From Lysobacterales bacterium (lineage in GTDB: Bacteria > Pseudomonadota > Gammaproteobacteria > Xanthomonadales > Rhodanobacteraceae), in assembly GCA_017305135.1 (NCBI GenBank), contig JAFKNA010000021.1, positions 1 through 64,000 on the forward strand: 64,000 nt of DNA, written 5' to 3'. Position numbers and translations under genes: made by a program. The notes under the pieces were generated by a model. That model was not told the origin of the DNA and searched no databases. It saw only the letters and a list, made by a program, of their open reading frames with translations. Of the stretch, positions 17,774 to 24,321 are shown one piece after another. Position 1 is the stretch's first letter. Each line of letters begins with the position of its first letter.

Positions 17774-18220
17774 ATGCGCAAACTGATTGCCCTTGCCCTG
17801 CTCGGACTCTTCTCCGCGCCGCTGATGGCCGCCGAGTGCGCCGTCACGATCGAAGGCAACGACGCGATGCAGTTCAACCTCAAGACGATCACCGTGCCGA
17901 AGAGCTGCAAGACCTTCGACGTCACGCTGAAGCACGTCGGCAAGCTGCCGGTCGCGGCGATGGGCCACAACTGGGTGCTGTCGATCGCCGCCGACGAGGC
18001 CGGCGTGGTGGCCGATGGCATCAAGGCCGGCGCCGCGAACAACTACGAGAAGCCGGGCGACAGCCGCATCATCGCCAGCACAAAGCTGATCGGCGGCGGC
18101 GAGTCCGATACCACCACGGTGGACGTATCCAAGCTGCAGGCCGGCCAGCAATACGCCTTCTTCTGCACCTTCCCCGGCCACGCGGCGCTGATGAAGGGCA
18201 CGCTCACGCTGGGCGACTGA
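17774..18220 (+). CDS. azu: Azurin, periplasmic blue copper protein
   Basis: The 148-residue precursor has a 19-residue signal peptide and a mature part beginning AEC, colinear with Pseudomonas azurin. The copper ligands are all present: His in MGHNW (mature position 46), Cys and His in FFCTFPGH (112 and 117) and the axial Met (121, ALMKG). The disulfide pair Cys3/Cys26 is also kept. It carries electrons in the periplasm, for example to cytochrome c peroxidase or denitrification enzymes. A clean AAGGAG SD precedes the ATG and a perfect FNR box lies upstream, arguing for oxygen-limited expression. A hairpin terminator follows. Confidence 0.97.
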   Translation: MRKLIALALLGLFSAPLMAAECAVTIEGNDAMQFNLKTITVPKSCKTFDVTLKHVGKLPVAAMGHNWVLSIAADEAGVVADGIKAGAANNYEKPGDSRIIASTKLIGGGESDTTTVDVSKLQAGQQYAFFCTFPGHAALMKGTLTLGD

Positions 18221-18295
18221 GGCGTCTGGAATCCGCCGGTCGTCGGCGCCCCGGGCGCGCATTCCGGCGGTTCCTCGAGTACCCATGCAGGAAAG

Positions 18296-18318
18296 CGCCC
18301 GGCTCCCGCCGGGCGTTC
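18296..18318 (+). terminator. Probable terminator after azurin
   Basis: An 8-bp perfect stem CGCCCGGC / GCCGGGCG with a 4-base loop is followed by a weak T-tract (TTCTC). It lies 75 bases after the azurin stop and just before the next small gene. Confidence 0.6.
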
Positions 18319-18343
18319 TCGATTGGCGCGGCGGGAGTCCACC

Positions 18344-18574
18344 ATGCGCAGCTTCACCGATGCCGATGGCCGGCGCTGGCAGGCGGCCCTGCTCGATGCC
18401 TCCTATGGCGAAGTCCTGCTGGTATTCAGTCCCGCCCAGGGGGCCGGCAACCGCGCCAGTCCGCTTGCCGCGGGCAACCTGGCCGAGGCGATGGGGGAGT
18501 TCGCAGCGCTCGACGAGGCGGGGCTGCAGCGCCTGCTCGGCCAGTCCGAACCCTACGATCCGGCGGCGGGCTGA
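18344..18574 (+). CDS. Conserved-looking small protein of unknown function (76 aa)
   Basis: The frame starts MRSFTDADGRRWQ with a proper GGGAG SD seven bases upstream. It encodes a short soluble protein with a beta-rich N-terminal half (ASYGEVLLVFSP) and a helical C-terminal half. I have a general impression that similar small proteins exist in Xanthomonadaceae but cannot name a family. There is no signal peptide or cysteine. It lies between azurin and the deacetylase operon. Confidence 0.65.
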   Translation: MRSFTDADGRRWQAALLDASYGEVLLVFSPAQGAGNRASPLAAGNLAEAMGEFAALDEAGLQRLLGQSEPYDPAAG

Positions 18575-18685
18575 AAGGACGCCCGGCGCGCGCCGGATCC
18601 TCCGGTAAAGAGGTGCCGCATTCCCGCGGCGTCCGGGAAAGAACTACCCGCGAAGCCGCGCCCGCCGGCGCCACGCCCGGCTTGC

Positions 18686-19573
18686 ATGCTTCATGCATCG
18701 GGGGAGCCGAGTCCGACTTCCCGGTGCATCACCCTGTCCTCCATCGCTGTCGAAGAGACGCCTGCCGACCATCTGCCCGGCATCCGCGGGGCCTCCGCGG
18801 TTCCGGTGGCCGTGGTGGTGGCCCATCCCGATGATGAAACCCTCGGCGTCGGCGCCCAGCTCGGCCGCTGGGAGTCGCTGCACCTGATCCACCTGACCGA
18901 CGGCGCGCCGCGGGACGGGGTCGACGCGCGGCGCGCCGGTTATCCCAACCGCGAAGCCTACGCGGCGGCGCGTGCCCGGGAACTGGACGCCGCTCTGCAC
19001 GAACTCGGCGCGGTGCCGGCGGTGCGGATCAGCCTTGGCCTCGTCGACCAGGAAGCCGCGCTCCACCTGGCCATGCTGGCGCGGCAGCTGCGCACCGCGC
19101 TGGCCGGCGTCGAGGTGGTCTACACCCATGCCTTCGAGCATGGTCATCCGGATCACGACGCCGCGGCGTTCGCGGTGCACGCCGCCTGCGCACTGCTCGC
19201 ACGCGACGGCGCGGAAGCGCCGCCGATCGTCGAATTCCCGCTCTACCACCTTGGCCCCGCGGGCGACATCGTCCGCGCGCGCTTCCGCGACCAGGCCGAA
19301 TGGCCGGTGCGCGAGGTGGAACTCGACGCCGCCGAGCGCGCGCGCAAGGCGCGTGCCGTCGCCTGTTTCCATAGCCAGGCCGCCATGCTGCAACCGTTTG
19401 CGCTCGACGTCGAGCGCTTCCGCCGCGCGCCGCGGCACGACTTCCTGCGCCCGCCGTCTGCACCCGGCGCCTGGTACGACGCGCTCGACTGGCCGCTGAC
19501 CAGCGACCTGTGGCGCGAGCACGCGCGGCGCGCCTTGCACGAACTGCACCTCCACCCGGGAGATCCCGCATGA
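18686..19573 (+). CDS. PIG-L family deacetylase
   Basis: The protein (up to 295 residues) has the PIG-L/LmbE zinc signature AHPDDE (about residues 46-51) and the second zinc motif HGHPDHD. These enzymes remove N-acetyl groups from sugars or related substrates. The start is uncertain: the first ATG has no SD, and the conserved domain begins about 40 codons in, so a later GTG start is possible. It overlaps the glycosyltransferase gene by ATGA. The three-gene operon (deacetylase, glycosyltransferase, acetyltransferase) suggests tailoring of a surface or small-molecule glycoconjugate. Confidence 0.82.
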   Translation: MLHASGEPSPTSRCITLSSIAVEETPADHLPGIRGASAVPVAVVVAHPDDETLGVGAQLGRWESLHLIHLTDGAPRDGVDARRAGYPNREAYAAARARELDAALHELGAVPAVRISLGLVDQEAALHLAMLARQLRTALAGVEVVYTHAFEHGHPDHDAAAFAVHAACALLARDGAEAPPIVEFPLYHLGPAGDIVRARFRDQAEWPVREVELDAAERARKARAVACFHSQAAMLQPFALDVERFRRAPRHDFLRPPSAPGAWYDALDWPLTSDLWREHARRALHELHLHPGDPA

Positions 19574-20640
19574 GCCTGACGGTCCTGGAAGTCGCCTTCC
19601 CGCTGGTTCCCGTCGGCGAGGACGCCGTCGGCGGCTCCGAGCAGGTGCTGGCCAGCATCGACCGCCACCTGGTCGAACACGGTCATCGCTCGATCGTCAT
19701 CGCCTGCGCCGGTTCGCGGGTGGCCGGACGGCTGGTGGAACTGCCGGCGCCGCCCGCCGAGCTCACCTTCGGGGCGCGCGAACAAGGCTCGCGCCTGGTG
19801 TGCGCGGCCATCGCGCGCGTGCTCGCCGAGCAGCGCGTGGATCTGATCCACTTCCACGGCCTGGACTACATCAGCTGCCTGCCGCGCGGCGGCCCGCCAG
19901 CGCTGGTCACCCTGCACCTCCCGCTGGACTGGTATCCGCCGGGCGCGCTGCAGCCGCGTCGTCCGCGCACCTGGCTGCTGCCGGTGTCCGCCGACCAGGC
20001 GTCGCGCGCCCCGGCCGGCCTGCCGCTGCTGCGGCCGATTCCCAACGGCGTGCGCCTGCCGCGGCCGCGGCCGCTGCACCGGCGCGGGTTCGCCCTGGCG
20101 ATGGGCCGCATCTGCCCGGAAAAGGGTTTTGACGATGCGCTGGATGCCTGCCGCATCGCCGGCGTGCCGATGCTGCTCGCCGGCTGCGTGTTTCCGTGGC
20201 GTGAGCACGTCGAACACCTTGAACGGGAGATCCTGCCGCGCCTCGGCCCCGGCCGGCGCTGGATCGGCAGCATCGCCGGCGCGCGCAAGCGCCGGCTGCT
20301 GGCTTCGGCACGTTGCCTGCTGGTGCCGAGCCGCGCCGCCGAGACCTCCTGCCTGGTCGCCATGGAGGCGATCGCCGCCGGCACGCCGGTCATCGCCTAC
20401 CGTGCGGGGGCGCTCGCCGAGGTGGTCGAGCACGGCGTCACCGGATTCCTGGTCGACGATGTTTCCGCGATGGCGGCGGCGATCCATCGCGTCGGCGAGA
20501 TCGATGCGCAGACCTGCCGCCGGCGGGCGCGGGAACGCTTCGACCTCGAGGACACGCTGTCGCGCTATCTCGCCCTGTACGAGCATCTGGTCGCGGTGGC
20601 CCGGCCGGGGAGCACCCATGCCCGCGAGGCAGTGACGTGA
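19570..20640 (+). CDS. Glycosyltransferase family 4 protein
   Basis: The 356-residue protein has the GT-B fold: an N-terminal VGGSEQVL glycine loop, a mid-protein IPNGVRLP, and a C-terminal nucleotide-sugar site with PSRAAETSCLVAMEAIAAGTPVIAY, the EX7E-type motif of GT4 (variant). The ATG is fused to the deacetylase stop (ATGA), and its own TGA overlaps the GTG of the next gene, so all three are translationally coupled. Donor and acceptor are unknown. Confidence 0.87.
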   Translation: MSLTVLEVAFPLVPVGEDAVGGSEQVLASIDRHLVEHGHRSIVIACAGSRVAGRLVELPAPPAELTFGAREQGSRLVCAAIARVLAEQRVDLIHFHGLDYISCLPRGGPPALVTLHLPLDWYPPGALQPRRPRTWLLPVSADQASRAPAGLPLLRPIPNGVRLPRPRPLHRRGFALAMGRICPEKGFDDALDACRIAGVPMLLAGCVFPWREHVEHLEREILPRLGPGRRWIGSIAGARKRRLLASARCLLVPSRAAETSCLVAMEAIAAGTPVIAYRAGALAEVVEHGVTGFLVDDVSAMAAAIHRVGEIDAQTCRRRARERFDLEDTLSRYLALYEHLVAVARPGSTHAREAVT

Positions 20641-21668
20641 ACCAGCGTGGTGCGCGTCGCGATCGCCGCGAGGTGATGGTCACCTCGTCGGAAGCCGGGC
20701 TGGCCGCGCTGGTGCCGGCCTGGTCGAGGCTGTGGCGCGACGATCCGCGTGCGACACCCTTCCAGGCTCCCGCCTGGCTTCTGCCCTGGGCGCGCCACTA
20801 CGCGCCCGGGCGCTTCGCCATCATCGGCTGGCGCGAAGGGGGCGAGCTGGTCGCGCTGCTGCCGGTGTTCCATTGGCAGGGCACCCTGTACCTCGCCGGT
20901 ACCGGGCCGAGCGATTACGGCGACGTGCTGGTGCAGCGCGGCCGGGCACCCGCGCGACTGGCCGGCGAGTTCATGGACGCACTGGTGGACTTTGCCGACT
21001 GCCACCGGCTGGGCCGCATCGAGCTGCGCCAGCTGCGCATCGACTCGCCGCTGCTCGGTGGCCATCCCCCGTCCGGCTGGCAGTCCTCCACCGGCGGCGA
21101 TCTCCAGTGCACCGTGTTGCCGCTCCTCGGCGAGGATCCGCTTGGCGGGCAGAGCGGCCATTGGCGGCGCAATCTGCGGCGCGCCGAGCGCATGCTCCGC
21201 GACGCCGGCGCCGAGCTGCGTGGATTGCCACACGCCGGCGCGGCGGCCGCCGGCTCGAGCGTGGTCGCGCTGCACCGCGAGCGCTGGCGAGCGCGGGGCG
21301 AAGAGGGCGTGATCGACCAGCGGCTGGCGCGCTTCATCACCGACGCGGTGCCGTCGCTGCATGCGGCGGGCATCCTGCGTTACCACTGCATCGAACACGG
21401 CGGGCGGGCCGTGGCGGCGCTGCTGGGCATGAGCGGAGCGGCTTCGGTGCATGCCTGGCTGTGCGGCTTCGAGCCGGAGTGGAGCCGCGCCAGCCCCGGC
21501 ACCCTCGTCACGGTCGCCGCGATCCGCGGCGCCGTGGCGGAGGGCGCGCGCAGCTTCCACATGCTGCGCGGTCGCGAAGCCTACAAATACGATCTCGGCG
21601 CCGAGGACCGCCCGACCTGGCGGCGCCGTCTGCGGAGGAACCAGCACACTGCCACCGGCAGCGCGTGA
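20637..21668 (+). CDS. GNAT/FemAB-like acetyltransferase (BioF2-like domain)
   Basis: The protein (343 residues from a GTG overlapping the glycosyltransferase stop, or 330 from an ATG 13 codons later) shows the double-GNAT FemAB/BioF2-like layout: FQAPAWLLPWARHYAP at the N-terminus and a C-terminal half with GYE/GFEPEWSRASPGTLV and FHMLRGREAYKYDLGAEDRPTW (quoted in parts). That last region is diagnostic for this family, often found in polysaccharide clusters. It probably N- or O-acylates the product of the two upstream enzymes. Confidence 0.82.
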   Translation: MNQRGARRDRREVMVTSSEAGLAALVPAWSRLWRDDPRATPFQAPAWLLPWARHYAPGRFAIIGWREGGELVALLPVFHWQGTLYLAGTGPSDYGDVLVQRGRAPARLAGEFMDALVDFADCHRLGRIELRQLRIDSPLLGGHPPSGWQSSTGGDLQCTVLPLLGEDPLGGQSGHWRRNLRRAERMLRDAGAELRGLPHAGAAAAGSSVVALHRERWRARGEEGVIDQRLARFITDAVPSLHAAGILRYHCIEHGGRAVAALLGMSGAASVHAWLCGFEPEWSRASPGTLVTVAAIRGAVAEGARSFHMLRGREAYKYDLGAEDRPTWRRRLRRNQHTATGSA

Positions 21669-21757
21669 CCCGCTGCCCAGCACGGCGACCGGGCGATACG
21701 CGCGCGCTCCTGCGAGCAGGCACACCGCCATGCCGTGCTGCAGTCCGTACGCCCGAT

Positions 21758-22234
21758 TCAGGAAAGACTGATGCGAAGCAAGCCGTGACGGCGCGCCGCC
21801 AGCGCACCGGCCGGCCGCGTGCCGAGCAGGGCCGCATGGCGGGCTTCGGCCAGACGCACGCATTCGCGCGCCACGGAGTCGGTGGCTGCCGGATCACCGT
21901 TGCTCCGCGCCAGCTCCATCGCTTCGAGCAGGCATTCGGTCTGCGCCGCATCCTCGGCCGGCACGTCGGTCGGTTCCAGGGCGGCGAGGCGCGTGCGGGC
22001 CTCGACCAGGGCGGTGTTCCAGCGCGCGATGAGCGCGGAGTCGCTCACGCATCGCAGCGCCTTTTCGTAACAGGCGACCAGCCTGTACTCGACCGCCACG
22101 GCCGCCACGGTGGAATGCGCCTGGTCCGCCGCGGTCCGCTCATACGGTGCGTGGAGGGTGGGCGGGAGGGCACCTGCGTCCGGCTGTGCCCGCGCCGCGG
22201 GCATTTCCTGCATGGGGTCCTTGGTCCAGTGCAT
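21758..22234 (-). CDS. Helical protein of unknown function (158 aa), predicted sigma-54 unit
   Basis: The reading frame has a good SD (GGAG, 9 bases) before MHWTKDP and encodes a soluble, Ala/Arg/Glu-rich, almost wholly helical protein with two cysteines in a conserved-looking LVACYEKALRCVSD helix. No family was recognised. It is transcribed divergently from the DUF4142 gene, and a -24/-12-like element lies 55-70 bases upstream. A four-helix or ferritin-like fold is possible, but this is only a guess from helix lengths. Confidence 0.65.
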   Translation of the reverse strand: MHWTKDPMQEMPAARAQPDAGALPPTLHAPYERTAADQAHSTVAAVAVEYRLVACYEKALRCVSDSALIARWNTALVEARTRLAALEPTDVPAEDAAQTECLLEAMELARSNGDPAATDSVARECVRLAEARHAALLGTRPAGALAARRHGLLRISLS

Positions 22235-22288
22235 GTGGTTCTCCGATTGCAGTGCTGCGGCACAGGGCGCCGCGCGTCATGTAGAAGC

Positions 22289-22304
22289 TGCAGGTTCCGT
22301 GCCG
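22289..22304 (-). promoter_or_regulatory. Candidate sigma-54 promoter of the 158-aa gene
   Basis: Leftward CGGCAC-GGAAC-CTGCA keeps the essential GG-N10-GC of the TGGCAC-N5-TTGCW consensus, with one mismatch in each block. The GC is 55 bases before the ATG. On its own this is a moderate match; its symmetric position opposite the DUF4142 promoter supports it. Confidence 0.5.
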
Positions 22305-22560
22305 CCGCATGCCCGCGACCGTTCCGGGTGGGAGATGCGAACGGCTTGCGACGCGCGGGGGTGCTGCTCGCCGGGAGCGCCATCGCGCCGGCGGCAGCTC
22401 GACGTGGAGCTCCTCCATCGGGAGGTGGTCCGGGACCACCGGCCGAGATGCGCGGTCGGGCTCGCCCGAAGCGCGCAAATAAGTCATGCGCCCCGGCATT
22501 TCTTTCATGGCCCGGAGGCAATTCGCGCCGGCGCGCGTGTAACGGCCGCTTTCGCTGGAG
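22305..22560. other. Divergent intergenic control region with palindromes
   Basis: No gene was found between the two divergent sigma-54-like elements. The stretch holds a perfect 17-bp palindrome at its midpoint and several shorter dyads beside it (GGAGCTCC; CCTCC-ATCG-GGAGG), suggesting a protein-binding regulatory region. Confidence 0.5.
22424..22440. promoter_or_regulatory. 17-bp perfect palindrome, candidate enhancer-binding site
   Basis: GGTGGTCC-G-GGACCACC is a perfect dyad. Its centre (22432) is 128 bases from the edge of the leftward -24 element and 129 bases from the rightward one, the usual distance for a sigma-54 activator site. Its role is inferred from position. Confidence 0.55.
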
Positions 22561-22576
22561 TGGCATGCCACTTGCT
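22561..22576 (+). promoter_or_regulatory. Candidate sigma-54 promoter of the DUF4142 gene
   Basis: TGGCAT-GCCAC-TTGCT differs from TGGCAC-N5-TTGCW at one position only. Start of transcription would be near 22587, about 30 bases before the ATG at 22617. Confidence 0.75.
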
Positions 22577-22616
22577 CCGCTTCCCCCGTCATTCACAACC
22601 GACGAGGAGTCGAGCC

Positions 22617-23132
22617 ATGCCCATCAAGAACCATCTCGTACTGTGTGCCGCCCTCGCCTGGGCAGGAGCAGCCGGCGCCGCGGGCATGTCCAGCGATCAT
22701 GATTTTGCCGTCCAGGCCGCGCGCGACGGCGCCACCGAGATCTCGCTTGGCCATGTCGCCGAACAGAACGGCCAGAGCCAGGCGGTCAAGGACTTCGGCC
22801 GGCGCATGGTCAGGGACCACGGCCAGGCAGGCGAAAAGCTGAAGGCGGCCGCGCGCCAGGACGGCATCGAGCTGCCCGAGCAGGCTCCGCCCAAGGCGTC
22901 CGATGCACATGAACTCGGCAAGCTGAAGGGCGCCGAATTCGATCGCGCCTATGCGCAGCAGGCCGTAAAGGACCACGAAAAGGCCGTGGCGCTGTTCCAG
23001 CGCGAGGCGCGCGAGGGCAGCAAGCCGCACGTGAAGGCATTCGCCGAGGAGACCCTGCCGATCCTGGAGGAGCATCTGCGCATGGCGCGCGAACTCGACG
23101 GGCACTCGGGAAATCACGAAGCCGGCCACTGA
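22617..23132 (+). CDS. DUF4142 protein, exported, ferritin-like helical bundle
   Basis: The 171-residue precursor has a signal peptide (about residues 1-22) and a DUF4142 domain: DHDFAVQAARDGATEISLG, then VKDFGRRMVRDHGQAGEKL, with the paired His/Glu-rich helices typical of the family and of ferritin-like four-helix bundles. It should be periplasmic. Family members are linked to stress and envelope functions, but their biochemical role is unknown. A GAGGAG SD precedes the ATG, and a near-perfect sigma-54 promoter lies 41 bases upstream. Confidence 0.88.
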   Translation: MPIKNHLVLCAALAWAGAAGAAGMSSDHDFAVQAARDGATEISLGHVAEQNGQSQAVKDFGRRMVRDHGQAGEKLKAAARQDGIELPEQAPPKASDAHELGKLKGAEFDRAYAQQAVKDHEKAVALFQREAREGSKPHVKAFAEETLPILEEHLRMARELDGHSGNHEAGH

Positions 23133-23143
23133 CGGAATGCACC

Positions 23144-23168
23144 GCGGATCCGGCGTGGCCGGATCCGC
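23144..23168 (+). terminator. Strong stem-loop after the DUF4142 gene
   Basis: An 11-bp perfect stem GCGGATCCGGC / GCCGGATCCGC with a 3-base loop starts 12 bases after the stop. No T-run follows, so it may stabilise the mRNA 3-prime end rather than terminate. Confidence 0.5.
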
Positions 23169-23242
23169 ACCACTTGGTCCCCGCGTTGCCAACGTTGTCG
23201 CTTCTGTCCCCCTCTCGCGACCGTAACAGCGGGAACCCGATT

Positions 23243-23272
23243 GGGGACTGCCGTGATGGCAGCCCCCTTTTT
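23243..23272 (+). terminator. Rho-independent terminator downstream of the DUF4142 gene
   Basis: A GGGG-A-CTGCC / GGCAG-CCCC stem with one bulged base and a 5-base loop is followed by six T. It lies 110 bases after the DUF4142 stop, between convergent genes. Confidence 0.75.
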
Positions 23273-23310
23273 TACGCCGGGGAAGGCGAGCCGGGAGCAC
23301 CGCCTACCGG

Positions 23311-23493
23311 CTACCCGCCCTCGCAGAGTTCGTCGTCCAGCTCGAAATCCGTCACCTTGCCGGGATCCGGGGGAATGGGCTGGTCGGGGTCCGCCGCGTC
23401 GCCGTCGCTGCGTTCACCGCGCGCGCGTGCAGCGGGCTCCGCCGGGTCGGCGCAGTGCGGCTCGCCTGGCTTGTACTTGCCGGGAGTTTCCAT
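23311..23493 (-). CDS. Small acidic Pro/Asp-rich protein of unknown function (60 aa)
   Basis: The chosen ATG (METPGKYKPGEP) has a clear AAGGAG SD. The product is hydrophilic and acidic (PDQPIPPDPGK, ending FELDDELCEGG), probably disordered, with two cysteines. No family was recognised. It sits inside the stress-gene island, but I see no convincing promoter of any class directly upstream. Confidence 0.6.
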   Translation of the reverse strand: METPGKYKPGEPHCADPAEPAARARGERSDGDAADPDQPIPPDPGKVTDFELDDELCEGG

Positions 23494-23543
23494 CGAAGAC
23501 GTCTCCTTGGATAGGCGCTGGAACATCTCTGCCCCAGACAGAA

Positions 23544-23572
23544 GGCGGCGGGCCCGTCATCGGCCCGCCGCC
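23544..23572 (-). terminator. Hairpin terminator after the EF-hand gene (leftward)
   Basis: Read leftward, an 11-bp GGCGGCGGGCC / GGCCCGCCGCC-type stem is followed by TTCTGTCTG, 54 bases after the EF-hand stop. The T-tract is short. Confidence 0.6.
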
Positions 23573-23625
23573 TGGGCGATCATGCATTTGCGCGGGTGGT
23601 CAACCGCTTGGACCCGCTCCGAAGC

Positions 23626-24030
23626 CTAGCGGCGGCAGGCCTGGTACTCGGTGCGCGAGATCTGCGAATCACCGTTGGTATCGCACTGGGCGAAGTGGCT
23701 GGTCATCCAGGTGTCGCGGCTGACGTCCGAGCGCGTCAGGTAACCCTGGCTCTTGCCGTCGAGCTGATCGAAGGTCGGATGCGCCGAGCGCGCCTGCTCG
23801 TTGCCGGCTGCGCTGCGCGCGGCGGGGTTCTGCTGATCGTGCTGGCGGGTGGTGTCGCTGCGCGCCGAGCGATCCTGCTGCATCTGCATGTCCTGCGTGC
23901 GCTGCTGGTCCTGCTGGGTGGTAGGGCTCTGCTGGGTCGGGGTTTGCTGGGTGGGGGTTCGTTGCGCCATCGCCGCGGTGGCGAAGACGAGGCCGAGCGG
24001 CAGGGCGATCAGGATGGAAGTCGGTTTCAC
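23626..24030 (-). CDS. Exported EF-hand protein with Gln/Thr-rich linker
   Basis: The 134-residue precursor starts at GTG with a strong AAAGGAG SD. It has a signal peptide (about residues 1-22), a low-complexity Gln/Thr/Arg/Asp region (about 23-85), and a C-terminal EF-hand pair. The second loop, CDTNGDSQISRTE, is a good Ca2+-binding loop; the first, LDGKSQGYLTRSD, is degenerate. A cysteine pair flanks the second loop. It is probably a periplasmic calcium-responsive protein. A perfect sigma-54 promoter lies 143-158 bases upstream on the same strand, implying a long leader. Confidence 0.8.
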   Translation of the reverse strand: MKPTSILIALPLGLVFATAAMAQRTPTQQTPTQQSPTTQQDQQRTQDMQMQQDRSARSDTTRQHDQQNPAARSAAGNEQARSAHPTFDQLDGKSQGYLTRSDVSRDTWMTSHFAQCDTNGDSQISRTEYQACRR

Positions 24031-24172
24031 GGGTGTTCTCCTTTGCTGGGTTAGGCTCCACGGCGTGCGTCACGCCTGGATGTGGCGGGTGCCGAAGGCC
24101 GGATCGGCAGCGCCTCTCGCGGGGCGGGTGCCCGGGGTGCCGGCGACTGGCAGCGACCGTCCCCATGCATGC

Positions 24173-24188
24173 AGCAACCGCCGTGCCA
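24173..24188 (-). promoter_or_regulatory. Perfect sigma-54 promoter facing the EF-hand gene
   Basis: Leftward TGGCAC-GGCGG-TTGCT matches the consensus TGGCAC-N5-TTGCW at every defined position. Transcription would start near 24162, about 130 bases before the GTG. Confidence 0.75.
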
Positions 24189-24241
24189 GACGTTGCGGTG
24201 CGGTCCGGGCGGGTTCGGCGGCGTAGCAATTCCGGCCGGTC

Positions 24242-24254
24242 GGAAGATTCTTCC
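24242..24254. promoter_or_regulatory. 13-bp palindrome between divergent sigma-54-like promoters
   Basis: GGAAGA-T-TCTTCC is a perfect dyad lying 54 bases upstream of the EF-hand element and 22 bases upstream of the kinase element. It is a candidate regulator site; it does not resemble the 17-bp palindrome at 22424. Confidence 0.4.
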
Positions 24255-24275
24255 AACCGAACGGGGCCGCTGGCG

Positions 24276-24291
24276 CGGCCTTCTTTTTGCA
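24276..24291 (+). promoter_or_regulatory. Candidate sigma-54 promoter of the ABC1 kinase gene (overlaps a hairpin)
   Basis: CGGCCT-TCTTT-TTGCA keeps GG-N10-GC, a perfect -12 block and a T-rich spacer. The same bases also follow a GGCCGC/GCGGCC stem (24265-24280) and look like an intrinsic terminator, but no rightward gene ends upstream. Transcription would begin near 24302, 20 bases before the ATG. Confidence 0.5.
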
Positions 24292-24321
24292 ACGGGGTCG
24301 GAAACGGGCAAGGAGTTCAGC

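Noticed and set aside
24265..24288. Plain intrinsic terminator before the ABC1 kinase gene
   Set aside because: The shape fits, but no rightward transcript is expected to end there; kept only as an alternative reading of the promoter candidate.
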